This document shows, one piece after another, positions 13,409 through 22,010 of a DNA stretch of 32,662 nucleotides. The position numbers and the translations under genes were made by a program. Every line of letters starts with the position of its first letter. Position 1 is the stretch's first letter. The notes below the pieces were generated by a model, which made no database searches, was not told the origin of the DNA, and was given only the letters and a program-made list of their open reading frames with translations. Source of the stretch: Neobacillus drentensis NBRC 102427 (GTDB lineage Bacteria > Bacillota > Bacilli > Bacillales > Cytobacillaceae); contig NZ_BCUX01000055.1 in NCBI RefSeq assembly GCF_001591445.1, positions 1 through 32,662 of the forward strand, given 5' to 3'.

Positions 13409-16210
13409 TCATAACCAGGAGTCAATAATCTCAACTAAATCATCCATTCTACCTTTTTTTATAGGAACATTAGGAATGGATTTCAAAAAGGCCTTGCCAT
13501 ACTTGGTCGTTACAATCCTTTTGTCAAAGACAACAATAATCCCGCGGTCATTTTCTGTTCGAATGAGGCGTCCAAATCCTTGTTTAAATCTAAGTACCGC
13601 TTCTGGGAGTGAGTATTCTGAAAAGGCATTCCCCCCGCGTTTTTCGATTAATTGACACTTTGCCTCTGTCAACGGTTCATCTGGCGGACTAAATGGAAGC
13701 CTAACAATAACTAGGCAAGATAAATCCTCACCAGGGATATCTACCCCTTCCCAGAAGCTACTTGTCCCTAGCAATAAAGCCTTCTCATACCTTTGGAAAT
13801 TCCGGGTTAGTCTTGTTCGACTCCCACTGGTTATCCCTTGAGCAATCATGGCATAGTCATGCAAAAAACCACTTTCTTTAATTAGTTCATAGGTTTTCTT
13901 TAACATGTCATGGGCAGTAAAGAGGAGAAGCATTCTTCCTTTGGTTGCCTCCGCTATGGTGATGATATGTTCAGTTATAGAAATAACATAATCCTCTAAC
14001 GAAACTGTGTTTATTTCCGGAATGTCTTCAGGGATTAACAGTTGGACCTGCTGATTATATTGAAATGGCGAAGGAATGGTCAGTTGTATCGTTGAAACAG
14101 GATCAAGTCCAATTTCCTTCATAATATAGTCAAATGATTTATTCACGGTTAAAGTAGCAGACGTAAGGACTACCGCTTTTTTGAGTTCAAAAAATTGCTC
14201 CCTTAATTGGTCGGCCACAGACGCTGGCTGAGCTATAAAGGTAGTTACATTCTGCGGTGAACGAATATCTATTTCAATCCATTTTACATCACTCGTATGC
14301 TTAATAAAGGAATAAATAACTGTGTTTCTTAATTCCGTCAGTTCATTTAAAAAAGATTGAATCTCTTCCATTTTATTTTCTTGGGAACGGGTTAACGTAT
14401 CACTTTCTCTTTTAATCCAGTCGAGTCGTTCAATAATGACTGAATGAAAATCTTTTAGTAAAAAGGCGAACCTTTCAGCACTATGGACTAGTGCCTTTTT
14501 TTCTTTTGCCTCATCTTGAAGAGAAAAGCGAACTTTGGCACGGTTGATTCCTTTTTTATTAGTAAGCTTAGCTTTCGCAAATAGAGCAATCAATTGAAAA
14601 AATTCATCTGTTTCAAAAGCAAGGTCAACATTTAGTTGATTTAACTTAGTGACTGGTGTTACCATCTCCGTTTTCTTAGGTATTGAAGCGATAAGGCGCT
14701 CCAAGTCATAAAAGAGCAGTTTTTGTTCATAAACACCAAATTGATTTAATAAGAGCCTGGTAGCCAAATAATCTAATGTATGGCCAAAAAACTGACTTGC
14801 CACTTTTTCAAATTGATGCCCCTCGTCAATAATCGTAAAAGAATAATCGGGCAAAATTGTCCCTTCGCCTTTAATATCACTTAAAAGCAAAGAATGATTG
14901 GTAATAATTATATCGGCGGATTGTGCTTTTCTTTTGGCATTCAAATAAAAATCTTTTTCCTGCCATGCTTGATTCTGCAAAAATAAAGCAGGTTCGTTCT
15001 TAATCTTATTCCAGAATAATTGACCGCCACTGGATAGGTTCAACTCATCCCGATCACCTGTCTCAGTTTCAATCAGCCAAACAAGAATTTGCATTTTGGT
15101 TAACCCTGTATCGTAATTATCATTATCATCTGACAGCGTTCGACTGAACTTTTCTAAACTAATATAATGGTTCCTTCCCTTTAAGAGAACAGTGTTCAGC
15201 TTAAAAGGAAGAATTTTAGCCAATATCGGGATTTCATTTTTTAGAATTTGTTCTTGTAACTGGATGGTATGCGTACTTACGACAATAGGAAGTCCCTTTT
15301 GTCTTGAAAAATAGGCAATCGGTAGCAGGTATCCAAGTGATTTTCCGACACCTGTTCCTGCTTCAATCAATGTATGCTTTTCCGTTTGAAAGGATTGATA
15401 CACCGTATCCATCATCGTATATTGGCCTGACCTCATTTCAAAGGCTTCAAATGCATGGTTAACCAACCTGGTTTTTTCAACTTCACTTGCCGGAAATTGA
15501 TATTCTTTACCCGAATTAGTTGTTGCTGTCTGTTCAGCTGGCCTTTTTATGGCAATTCCTTTAAAAATCTCGATGGACTCCGATAATTGTTCAAGTTTTT
15601 TCTCTTTGTTTACCAATAAGTCATCAATGAATTGTTGCAGGTCACTTTTAAGACCACCTGATAGATGAGAAAGCTGCTTTAGCGTTACTATTGGTAATGA
15701 GGTCAAACGATCTAAAAGAATCAAAAAAAGTTCAGCGGTCACCTGTGCATCACTATCCGCTTGGTGCGGGCGATCATGATTTAGATTTTCCTTCTCTGCT
15801 AAATCGGATAATTTATACCCATCAGCTGTCGGATAAAGTATTCTAGCCATTTCAACCGTATCAAGGACAGGGCCAAAGAACCCTTCCTGACCCGATTGGA
15901 TTAATTCATCTTGAAGAAATGACAAGTCAAATAAAACATTATGTGCAACAAAATAAGCTCCATCCAGCAAAGTCATGACTTTTTCTGCTATTTCCGAAAA
16001 TAGCGGCGCATCTTTCACCATGTCATCATTTAAACCGGTCAATTCTTCAATAAATATAGGAATGGATTTATTTGGATTGATTAATGACGAAAATTTTTCT
16101 GTGATTTTTCCATCTTCAATGACTACAGCAGCAAATTGGATGATTTTATCACCCTTTTTTGGAAGGTTTCCCGTTGTCTCCAAATCAATTACGACGAATT
16201 TATTTATCAT
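13409..16210 (-). CDS. dinG: DinG-type protein: DEDDh 3'-5' exonuclease fused to XPD-like helicase domains
   Basis: A 933 aa fusion. N-terminal DnaQ-like exonuclease (1-165) with D9-x-E11, N91/D95 and H149-x4-D154. The SF2 helicase core has Walker A GTGVGKS (285-291) and DEGH (462-465), and near the C-terminus GTSSFWEGVDIPG and QGFGRLIR. The Fe-S cluster cysteines of E. coli DinG/XPD are absent: there is no Cys between Walker A and DEGH, and GRNHYIS replaces the usual GRxNYxC. The S. aureus homologue of this architecture is reported as a nuclease without helicase activity; the same is likely here. ATG 16210 follows GGGGTG by eight bases. A possible LexA-like site overlaps the leader. Role in repair is inferred from family. 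Confidence 0.93.
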   Translation of the reverse strand: MINKFVVIDLETTGNLPKKGDKIIQFAAVVIEDGKITEKFSSLINPNKSIPIFIEELTGLNDDMVKDAPLFSEIAEKVMTLLDGAYFVAHNVLFDLSFLQDELIQSGQEGFFGPVLDTVEMARILYPTADGYKLSDLAEKENLNHDRPHQADSDAQVTAELFLILLDRLTSLPIVTLKQLSHLSGGLKSDLQQFIDDLLVNKEKKLEQLSESIEIFKGIAIKRPAEQTATTNSGKEYQFPASEVEKTRLVNHAFEAFEMRSGQYTMMDTVYQSFQTEKHTLIEAGTGVGKSLGYLLPIAYFSRQKGLPIVVSTHTIQLQEQILKNEIPILAKILPFKLNTVLLKGRNHYISLEKFSRTLSDDNDNYDTGLTKMQILVWLIETETGDRDELNLSSGGQLFWNKIKNEPALFLQNQAWQEKDFYLNAKRKAQSADIIITNHSLLLSDIKGEGTILPDYSFTIIDEGHQFEKVASQFFGHTLDYLATRLLLNQFGVYEQKLLFYDLERLIASIPKKTEMVTPVTKLNQLNVDLAFETDEFFQLIALFAKAKLTNKKGINRAKVRFSLQDEAKEKKALVHSAERFAFLLKDFHSVIIERLDWIKRESDTLTRSQENKMEEIQSFLNELTELRNTVIYSFIKHTSDVKWIEIDIRSPQNVTTFIAQPASVADQLREQFFELKKAVVLTSATLTVNKSFDYIMKEIGLDPVSTIQLTIPSPFQYNQQVQLLIPEDIPEINTVSLEDYVISITEHIITIAEATKGRMLLLFTAHDMLKKTYELIKESGFLHDYAMIAQGITSGSRTRLTRNFQRYEKALLLGTSSFWEGVDIPGEDLSCLVIVRLPFSPPDEPLTEAKCQLIEKRGGNAFSEYSLPEAVLRFKQGFGRLIRTENDRGIIVVFDKRIVTTKYGKAFLKSIPNVPIKKGRMDDLVEIIDSWL

Positions 16211-16225
16211 TTCATTAACACCCCA

Positions 16226-16239
16226 AACCTTCGTTCATT
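16226..16239. promoter_or_regulatory. Possible LexA (DinR) box before dinG
   Basis: On the minus strand TGAACGAAGGTTTG matches 11 of 14 positions of the Bacillus LexA consensus CGAACRNRYGTTYC, keeping GAAC-N4-GTTT. It lies 16 nt before the dinG ATG. The match is imperfect and could be chance. Confidence 0.25.
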
Positions 16240-16357
16240 AAAACGGTATCACATTATCTTTAAAAGAAAAAGTATATACGATAAGAGCTTCCGACTCTAC
16301 TAATAAGTTTACGCTTATTTTTATGTATATTATATAGAACTTCCGTTAAAAAAGAAA

Positions 16358-16377
16358 AATCCCCGGAAATGGGGATT
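16358..16377 (-). terminator. Terminator of panBCD
   Basis: Stem AATCCCC / GGGGATT with a 6 nt loop, then TTTTTCTTTTTT on the minus strand. The first arm overlaps the panD stop codon (16376-16378). Confidence 0.88.
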
Positions 16378-16759
16378 ACATAATTGTGAGTGCCGGTTCT
16401 TTATTGATCAGTTCTTTTATACGATTGTCTTCATCCATTATCGCTACTTTAGGTGTATGTGTTGCTGCCTTTTCTTCAGCAACTAGCGCATAAGAAATGA
16501 TAATGACGATATCACCTTTTTGAACCAATCGGGCAGCTGCACCATTTAAACAAATAACACCACTGCCTCTTTCGCCAGGAATAATGTAAGTCTCTAGCCG
16601 CGCACCATTATTATTGTTAACAATTTGCACTTTTTCATTTGCAATCATTCCAACTGCATCTAATAAGTCTTCATCAATAGTGATACTGCCTACATAGTTT
16701 AGATTAGCCTCAGTAACTGTTGCACGATGGATTTTTCCATTCATCATGTTGCGAAACAT
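16376..16759 (-). CDS. panD: Aspartate 1-decarboxylase (pyruvoyl enzyme)
   Basis: Makes beta-alanine from aspartate for pantothenate. The 127 aa proenzyme carries the self-processing site G24-S25 (NYVGSIT), which creates the pyruvoyl group. Other family blocks are present: K9 and H11 in NGKIHRATVTEANL, the ETYIIPGERGSG active-site loop with its tyrosine, and LNGAAARLVQKGDIVIIISYA. SD GGAGGAGG precedes ATG 16759. It is the last gene of panBCD, 25 nt after panC, with the terminator starting at its stop codon. Confidence 0.97.
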   Translation of the reverse strand: MFRNMMNGKIHRATVTEANLNYVGSITIDEDLLDAVGMIANEKVQIVNNNNGARLETYIIPGERGSGVICLNGAAARLVQKGDIVIIISYALVAEEKAATHTPKVAIMDEDNRIKELINKEPALTIM

Positions 16760-16784
16760 TTTATTCCTCCTCCGACCTCTTTTT

Positions 16785-17636
16785 TTATCTACCTATATTC
16801 GTAATATAATTATCTATTAATCGTACCTTCGTAAATTTTACAGCTAGTGCAATAATAATTGTACCCTCTAATGTTTCCAATGGCTTTAATTGTGGATAGG
16901 AGTAAATTTGAACATAATCAATTGTACCCGTTGATTCATTGGTAATCATCTTACTAATCATACCAATTAAATTGGCAGGATTTCGTTCACCTTGCTTAAT
17001 TGCTGCCTCTGCTGCTTGAAGGCTGCGATACAATACAGGTGCTTCTTGTCTTTCCATAGGCAGAAGATTAACATTCCGAGAACTCTTAGCAAGTCCGTCG
17101 TTTTCACGAACGATATCTACTGGAATAAGTTCTACAGGAATATTAAAATCTGATACTAACCCTTCAAGTACCGCCACCTGTTGGGCATCTTTTTTTCCGA
17201 AATAAGCTCTTGTTGGTTTGATGATATTAAAGAGCTTGGTAATGACTGTTGCTACACCATCAAAATGGCCAGGGCGGGATTTCCCGCATAAAACATCTGT
17301 TCGATCCTGGACGGTAACTTTGACTGAAGATTCGTTTGGATACATTTCTCCAACCGATGGATGAAAAAGAAAATCGACCCTTTCACTTTCAGCTAAGGCA
17401 CGATCACGTTCAAAATCACGTGGATATTCCGCATAATCCTCTTTTGGCCCAAACTGTAATGGGTTCACGAAAATACTTAGGACAACGATATCATTATCTT
17501 TTCTTGCTTTATTTAATAATGTTAGATGTCCTTCATGCAGAAATCCCATCGTTGGTACAAAACCAATCGATTTTTCTTGTAACTTCAGGTTATTCATTAT
17601 CGTCTGCATTTCCTTAATGGTTGTGATAACCTTCAT
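16785..17636 (-). CDS. panC: Pantothenate synthetase
   Basis: ATP-dependent ligation of pantoate and beta-alanine, the last step of pantothenate synthesis. The 283 aa protein has the HIGH-like PTMGFLHEGHLTLL (HEGH at 34-37), FVNPLQFGPKEDYAEYPR, GKKDAQQ (147-153) and the KMSKS-like GLAKSSRN (K184). The ATG overlaps the panB stop (ATGA, 17633-17636), indicating coupled translation. Confidence 0.97.
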   Translation of the reverse strand: MKVITTIKEMQTIMNNLKLQEKSIGFVPTMGFLHEGHLTLLNKARKDNDIVVLSIFVNPLQFGPKEDYAEYPRDFERDRALAESERVDFLFHPSVGEMYPNESSVKVTVQDRTDVLCGKSRPGHFDGVATVITKLFNIIKPTRAYFGKKDAQQVAVLEGLVSDFNIPVELIPVDIVRENDGLAKSSRNVNLLPMERQEAPVLYRSLQAAEAAIKQGERNPANLIGMISKMITNESTGTIDYVQIYSYPQLKPLETLEGTIIIALAVKFTKVRLIDNYITNIGR

Positions 17637-18469
17637 TTCGTACCTCCATAAAGCCCTTTCAGCTCCTGTTCCTTCATTGTGAATGAATGTTTATCTTCAG
17701 GAAACCGTTCATTTTTAACGTCAGCTGCATAGGCTTGAATTGATTCAATCATAAATGGGTTGACAGCATGGTATTGTTTAACGAACTTTGGTACTCGATT
17801 AACGCCATAGCCTAGAATATCATGATAGACGAGAACTTGCCCATCGACCGCAACCCCTGCCCCAATCCCGATAACTGGAATGGAAATGGTTTGTGCTACT
17901 TCCTCTGCTAGTTGTTTTGGGACACATTCCAGAACGATTGCAAATGCACCGGCTTCTTCACATTTCTTAGCATCTTCGATCAATTTCCTTGCAGCCTGGA
18001 CATCTTTCCCTTGTACTTTATACCCACCCAAAACACCCACTGATTGAGGGGTTAATCCCAAATGGGAACAAACAGGAATTCCGGCTCTAGTAAGCGCGGT
18101 AATTTTTTCAATAACATCATCTGCCCCTTCTAGTTTAACCGCATGTGCTCCTGTTTCTTGAATGAGTCTTGCAGCGTTTAATAAGGTATCTCGAATGGAC
18201 AAATGATAAGTTAGAAACGGCATATCTACGAGAATAAATGTATCTTTTGCTCCGCGTTTTACAGCTTTTGTATGATGGATCATGTCATCAAGCGTTACGG
18301 GTATCGTTGAATCATAGCCTAGGACTACCATCCCAAGTGAGTCTCCCACCAATATAACGTCAACTCCCCCCTCTTCAGCCTGTTTAGCTGACGGGTAATC
18401 ATACGCGGTTAACATGACGATTTTTTCATTATTCTCCTTCATTTTCAAGAAATCTGTTGTTTGCTTCAT
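17633..18469 (-). CDS. panB: Ketopantoate hydroxymethyltransferase
   Basis: Transfers a hydroxymethyl group from methylene-THF to 2-oxoisovalerate, the first committed step to pantothenate. The 278 aa TIM barrel shows metal-binding D43 (VGDSLGM) and D82 (VDMPF), K112 and E114 (VKLEG), and catalytic E181 (VLECVP), matching E. coli positions closely. ATG 18469 has AAGGAGGG upstream at the right distance. The frame stays open upstream for 34 more codons to ATG 18571, through the leader terminator; that extension is not part of the known family. It leads panBCD and is preceded by a structured leader. Confidence 0.97.
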   Translation of the reverse strand: MKQTTDFLKMKENNEKIVMLTAYDYPSAKQAEEGGVDVILVGDSLGMVVLGYDSTIPVTLDDMIHHTKAVKRGAKDTFILVDMPFLTYHLSIRDTLLNAARLIQETGAHAVKLEGADDVIEKITALTRAGIPVCSHLGLTPQSVGVLGGYKVQGKDVQAARKLIEDAKKCEEAGAFAIVLECVPKQLAEEVAQTISIPVIGIGAGVAVDGQVLVYHDILGYGVNRVPKFVKQYHAVNPFMIESIQAYAADVKNERFPEDKHSFTMKEQELKGLYGGTK

Positions 18470-18520
18470 CAACTTTCCCTCCTTTAATATGGGAGAGGGG
18501 ATAAAAAGATATCGAAGAGC

Positions 18521-18553
18521 AAATAAAAAAGATCCTTCTGAAGGCAGAGGATC
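18521..18553 (-). terminator. Intrinsic terminator in the panB leader
   Basis: Minus-strand stem GATCCT-CTG / CAG-A-AGGATC around a CCTT tetraloop (18531-18553), followed by TTTTTTATTT. It lies 50-85 nt upstream of the panB ATG, inside its own transcript. Its 5' arm (18545-18552) can pair instead with CAGAGGGAT at 18577-18585, giving a terminator/antiterminator switch. Confidence 0.75.
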
Positions 18554-18670
18554 CCGGTTACTCTTTAACATGCTTCATCCCTCTGTCCCGGTCCGCATTA
18601 CGGATCTAGGCAGAAACCTTTTTAATTGTAGTTTCATAAAGGTGCAGTTCTCAGTGGATACTGCCCATTG
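18554..18670 (-). ncRNA. Structured panB leader, candidate pan RNA motif
   Basis: Between the predicted start (~18670) and the leader terminator lie two hairpins in tandem. The first (18641-18666) pairs GGGCAGT with ACTGCACC, leaving an unpaired A in the 3' arm and another A after the 5' arm. The second (18582-18614) has outer TCTG/CAGA, inner CC/GG and apical TCCG/CGGA with purine-rich bulges. The published pan RNA motif, found before panB operons in Firmicutes, is described as tandem hairpins with conserved bulged adenines. Position and general form agree, but I matched from memory, not against a covariance model. No T-box or S-box signature is present. Confidence 0.5.
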
Positions 18671-18676
18671 GAATGA

Positions 18677-18704
18677 ATTATAACAAATTTCACGAAAAGT
18701 TCAA
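18677..18704 (-). promoter_or_regulatory. Sigma-A promoter of panBCD
   Basis: TTGAAC (18699-18704), 16 nt spacer, TATAAT (18677-18682) on the minus strand, directly after the birA stop codon (18709). It gives a ~200 nt leader before panB. Confidence 0.75.
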
Positions 18705-18708
18705 GCTT

Positions 18709-19686
18709 TTAAATTTCAATATCCGCAGAATAGATATGGTGAATTGTTCCAGTCCTATCCTCTAACTGCAGCACTCCATCATTGGTTATTCCTAGTGCTT
18801 TTCCTTCAATCGTATTGTTCAGTGTTCTAGCTTTTATGTATTTGCCGATACTGCCGGCGTATCCCTCCCATAATATTTTTATCGGAAGAAAACCTTGGTC
18901 TAGATACAGCGTATATAATTTTTCAAACTCTTTGAAAATAGTCCTAATCAACTCTGCTCTAGAAAGAGTTTCTCCTTCCTCTATAAAAAGGGAAGTGGCT
19001 ATCTCTTGAAGTTCAAGCGGGAAATCTTCTTTCTTCTGATTCACATTTATACCAATTCCGATAATAATTGAATGAATTCGGTCCGCTTCGGCTTGTAATT
19101 CCGTTAATATTCCCGTTACTTTCTTTCCGTTAATAAGAATATCATTGGGCCATTTTATTTCCGGGATAAGATCTGTCATTTCTTCAATCGCCTGCACAAT
19201 TGCAACTGCTGCGAGCAAGGTCAATTGTGGGGCATTGCTTAGGGGTATGTTCGGACGTAAAATCATACTCATCCAAATACCGGTATATTTAGGTGAATGC
19301 CATTTACGGGCCATTCTACCCCTGCCTGACATTTGCTCTTCGGCAATGATGACTGTGCCTTCAGGGGCATTTTCTGAAGCATAGTGATGGGCAATCTTTT
19401 GGGTAGACTCCACACTTTCTACATAATGAATATTTCTCCCTATAAAGTTAGTTGTTAAGCCAAGCCTTACCTCATCAGCTGTAACTTTTTCAGGAGTTTT
19501 TAGAATCCGGTAACCCTTGTTTCTAACTGCTTCTAATTCAAAGCCTTCCTTTCTCAATTCCTCTATATGCTTCCAGACTGCCGTCCTTGAGCAGCCAATG
19601 ATTTCTGCTAGATGCTGACCTGACAAAAAGGCGTCCCCCGCAGTTGTAAAGGCATCAAGTAATTCTTTTCTTATTTCTGATTGCAC
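18709..19686 (-). CDS. birA: Biotin-protein ligase / biotin operon repressor
   Basis: Activates biotin to biotinyl-AMP, attaches it to acetyl-CoA carboxylase and pyruvate carboxylase, and represses biotin genes when loaded. The 325 aa group II protein has an N-terminal winged helix (HTH ~22-45, CSRTAVWKHIEELR), biotinyl-AMP loop GRGRMARKW (121-129), KWPND (178-182), and the C-terminal SH3-like domain ending IYSADIEI. GTG start at 19686, 16 nt inside the end of cca, with AAGGAG about eleven bases upstream. Last gene of the ypjD-to-birA operon. It closely resembles B. subtilis BirA. Confidence 0.97.
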   Translation of the reverse strand: MQSEIRKELLDAFTTAGDAFLSGQHLAEIIGCSRTAVWKHIEELRKEGFELEAVRNKGYRILKTPEKVTADEVRLGLTTNFIGRNIHYVESVESTQKIAHHYASENAPEGTVIIAEEQMSGRGRMARKWHSPKYTGIWMSMILRPNIPLSNAPQLTLLAAVAIVQAIEEMTDLIPEIKWPNDILINGKKVTGILTELQAEADRIHSIIIGIGINVNQKKEDFPLELQEIATSLFIEEGETLSRAELIRTIFKEFEKLYTLYLDQGFLPIKILWEGYAGSIGKYIKARTLNNTIEGKALGITNDGVLQLEDRTGTIHHIYSADIEI

Positions 19687-20870
19687 TTAATTAGCCACTC
19701 CTTGATTTTTTCTATGTCGTTCTCTAGTTTTCCGGCTAAGATATTTTCTTCAATGGTTAAAAGCGTCTCCTTAAGCCATGGTCCACCACTTTTATTGAAC
19801 CAGGTCATAACATCATTTCCAGTCACATTCATTTCGGAACGTTCTTTTATCGGCAGGTTTTCATACAACTTTAGCCAATATTCAATTGATTCTGCTTCGT
19901 TGTTTCCATTAATAACTTGGTAAAGCTTTTCTGTTGAAAGAATATGATCACGACCAGCACTGTATAGGTCATATATGGACCAATCTTGTTCAAGCCTCTT
20001 GGAAAGAAAATGGACAACTAGCTGAATTTCTCGGATGTCCTTCAGTGCAAGCCGCCATTCTTTTAGAAATAACTCAATCTCTTTTTGCTGTAAATTTAGA
20101 CAATAAATTAATAGTGACCACATTTCATTTTTATTAAGATTCGTACTATTAAAGCGAATTAATTTCTCTAATTGCTGCCTCTGCTCCTTCAAGTCGGGTA
20201 AAAAAGAATGAATGTTTGCATCAAGAAGAAGCTTTAACGCATTATTCTTATTTTTTCCAATTAGAAGTTTCTCAAACTCCGCTCTTTTTCTCTCCACTGC
20301 AATGTTATCAAGCAAATGAGCAAGCCTTGTTAGTGCTTGAATTGTTTCGTCTTCGATTTGAAATGAGAGTTGACTTACAAACCTAACTGCTCTCATCATT
20401 CTTAAGGCATCTTCTTGGAATCGGTCATTCGGACTTCCCACGGTTTGAATGATTCTTTCTTTAATCGCGTTAAATCCATTAAATGGGTCAATTAATTTTC
20501 TGTTTCTGTCCATTGCGATGGCATTCATCGTAAAATCTCTGCGTTGTAGGTCTTCTTTTAAGTTGCGGATAAAGGAAACCTCTTTAGGTCTTCGATAATC
20601 TTGATATTCTGATTCAGTTCTAAACGTGGTAATTTCATACTCTCCATTGTTAACAAGGACCAGAACAGTACCATGTTCAATTCCAATATCGACTGTTTTT
20701 GGAAAAATCCGTTTCACCTCATTAGGTGTGGCACTTGTTGCAATATCAACGTCATTAATCTCTCTATTTAACAGAAAATCTCTAACAGAGCCGCCAACAA
20801 AGTAGGCTTCAAAACCTGCATCCTCCAGCTCTTTTAATACCGGACTTGCAGCTACAAATGGGTCTATCAT
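19671..20870 (-). CDS. cca: CCA-adding tRNA nucleotidyltransferase
   Basis: Adds or repairs the 3' CCA of tRNAs without a template. The 399 aa class II enzyme shows GGSVRD (26-31), the metal pair D40-V-D42, RRDFTMNA (110-117) and EDALRMMRAVRF (153-164), with helical neck, body and tail domains after residue 170. SD AAGGTG precedes ATG 20870. It starts 10 nt after bshA and overlaps birA by 16 nt; the cca-birA pair is conserved in Bacillus. Confidence 0.97.
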   Translation of the reverse strand: MIDPFVAASPVLKELEDAGFEAYFVGGSVRDFLLNREINDVDIATSATPNEVKRIFPKTVDIGIEHGTVLVLVNNGEYEITTFRTESEYQDYRRPKEVSFIRNLKEDLQRRDFTMNAIAMDRNRKLIDPFNGFNAIKERIIQTVGSPNDRFQEDALRMMRAVRFVSQLSFQIEDETIQALTRLAHLLDNIAVERKRAEFEKLLIGKNKNNALKLLLDANIHSFLPDLKEQRQQLEKLIRFNSTNLNKNEMWSLLIYCLNLQQKEIELFLKEWRLALKDIREIQLVVHFLSKRLEQDWSIYDLYSAGRDHILSTEKLYQVINGNNEAESIEYWLKLYENLPIKERSEMNVTGNDVMTWFNKSGGPWLKETLLTIEENILAGKLENDIEKIKEWLIKCNQK

Positions 20871-20880
20871 TTACTTCACC

Positions 20881-22008
20881 TTAATTCAGTAAATTAAAAT
20901 ATATTTGTTCATATTGTTCCACGATTTGGTCAGCATTAAATTTTGTTTTTGCTGTCACTATCGAATGATTGGAAAATTGTTGATGAATATTCTTATTATT
21001 TAAAACAGCAAGGGCTTTACTGGAAATATCCTCGATATTTCCAACTTCACAAATAAATCCATTCACTCCGTGATTAATAACCTCTGGCAGACCGCCAACA
21101 TTCGTACCGACACATGGAACTCCACATGCCATCGCCTCTAACGCAACAAGACCAAAGCTTTCTTTTTCCGATAATAGAAGCATTAAATCACTGATAGAGT
21201 ACAATTCCTCTAGACTCTCTTGTTTCCCAAGGAAAATGACCTGACTATCTAACCCCAACTTTCTTACAAGTTTACAGACGATAGTCATTTCTGGACCATC
21301 ACCAACCAACAGTAATTTAGCCGGCATGACAGATGCAATCTTTGCAAAGGATTTAACTACATCTTGGACCCGTTTTACCGGACGGAAATTAGAAACGTGA
21401 ATTATTACTTTTTCATCTTCTCTGATTTCAAATTCTGCCTTTAAAGCCTGTGCATCACTTTTTTGATAAATGCGGTCATCAATAAAGTTATAAACTGTTT
21501 CGATTTGTTTATCAGGATTGATCAATTCATAAGTCTGGTCCACTAGTGCTTTGGATACACCTGTAACAGCATCTGATTTTTCAATCCCAAATTTAATTGC
21601 ATCTGTCAAAGATGGATCATACCCTAAAACGGTTATGTCTGTACCATGTAAGGTCGTGACGATTTTTATATCCCGATTGCACATTTGCTTTGCTAATATT
21701 GCACATACCGCGTGAGGAATCGCATAATGGACATGAAGCAAATCTAACTTTTCACGATTCGCTACTTCCGCCATTTTACTTGCTAAAGCAATATCGTAAG
21801 GTGGATACTGAAATACTGAATATTGATTTACTTCAACCTGATGATAATAGATATTATGATACATTTTATTTAATCGAAAAGGGATACTTGAAGAGATGAA
21901 ATGTATTTCATGTCCCTTTTCAGCCAGCATTTTCCCTAATTCCGTCGCAACCACACCTGAACCACCAACTGTCGGATAGCAAGTAATTCCAATTTTAAGT
22001 TTCCTCAT
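20881..22008 (-). CDS. bshA: N-acetyl-alpha-D-glucosaminyl L-malate synthase (bacillithiol step 1)
   Basis: Retaining GT4 glycosyltransferase joining UDP-GlcNAc to L-malate, the first step of bacillithiol, the main low-molecular-weight thiol of Bacilli. The 375 aa GT-B protein has the N-terminal glycine loop YPTVGGSGVVATELG, VHYAIPHA, HGTDITVLG (121-129), and E283-x7-E291 in EKESFGLVALEAMACG, which contacts the sugar nucleotide. It follows bshB1 by 2 nt, so two consecutive pathway steps are co-transcribed. bshC is not in the window. Confidence 0.96.
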   Translation of the reverse strand: MRKLKIGITCYPTVGGSGVVATELGKMLAEKGHEIHFISSSIPFRLNKMYHNIYYHQVEVNQYSVFQYPPYDIALASKMAEVANREKLDLLHVHYAIPHAVCAILAKQMCNRDIKIVTTLHGTDITVLGYDPSLTDAIKFGIEKSDAVTGVSKALVDQTYELINPDKQIETVYNFIDDRIYQKSDAQALKAEFEIREDEKVIIHVSNFRPVKRVQDVVKSFAKIASVMPAKLLLVGDGPEMTIVCKLVRKLGLDSQVIFLGKQESLEELYSISDLMLLLSEKESFGLVALEAMACGVPCVGTNVGGLPEVINHGVNGFICEVGNIEDISSKALAVLNNKNIHQQFSNHSIVTAKTKFNADQIVEQYEQIYFNLLN

Positions 22009-22010
22009 GT

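Noticed and set aside
18470..18670. T-box or SAM riboswitch before panB
   Set aside because: No T-box bulge sequence (TGG-N-ACC-GCG type) and no S-box core; leader form and position fit the pan motif better.
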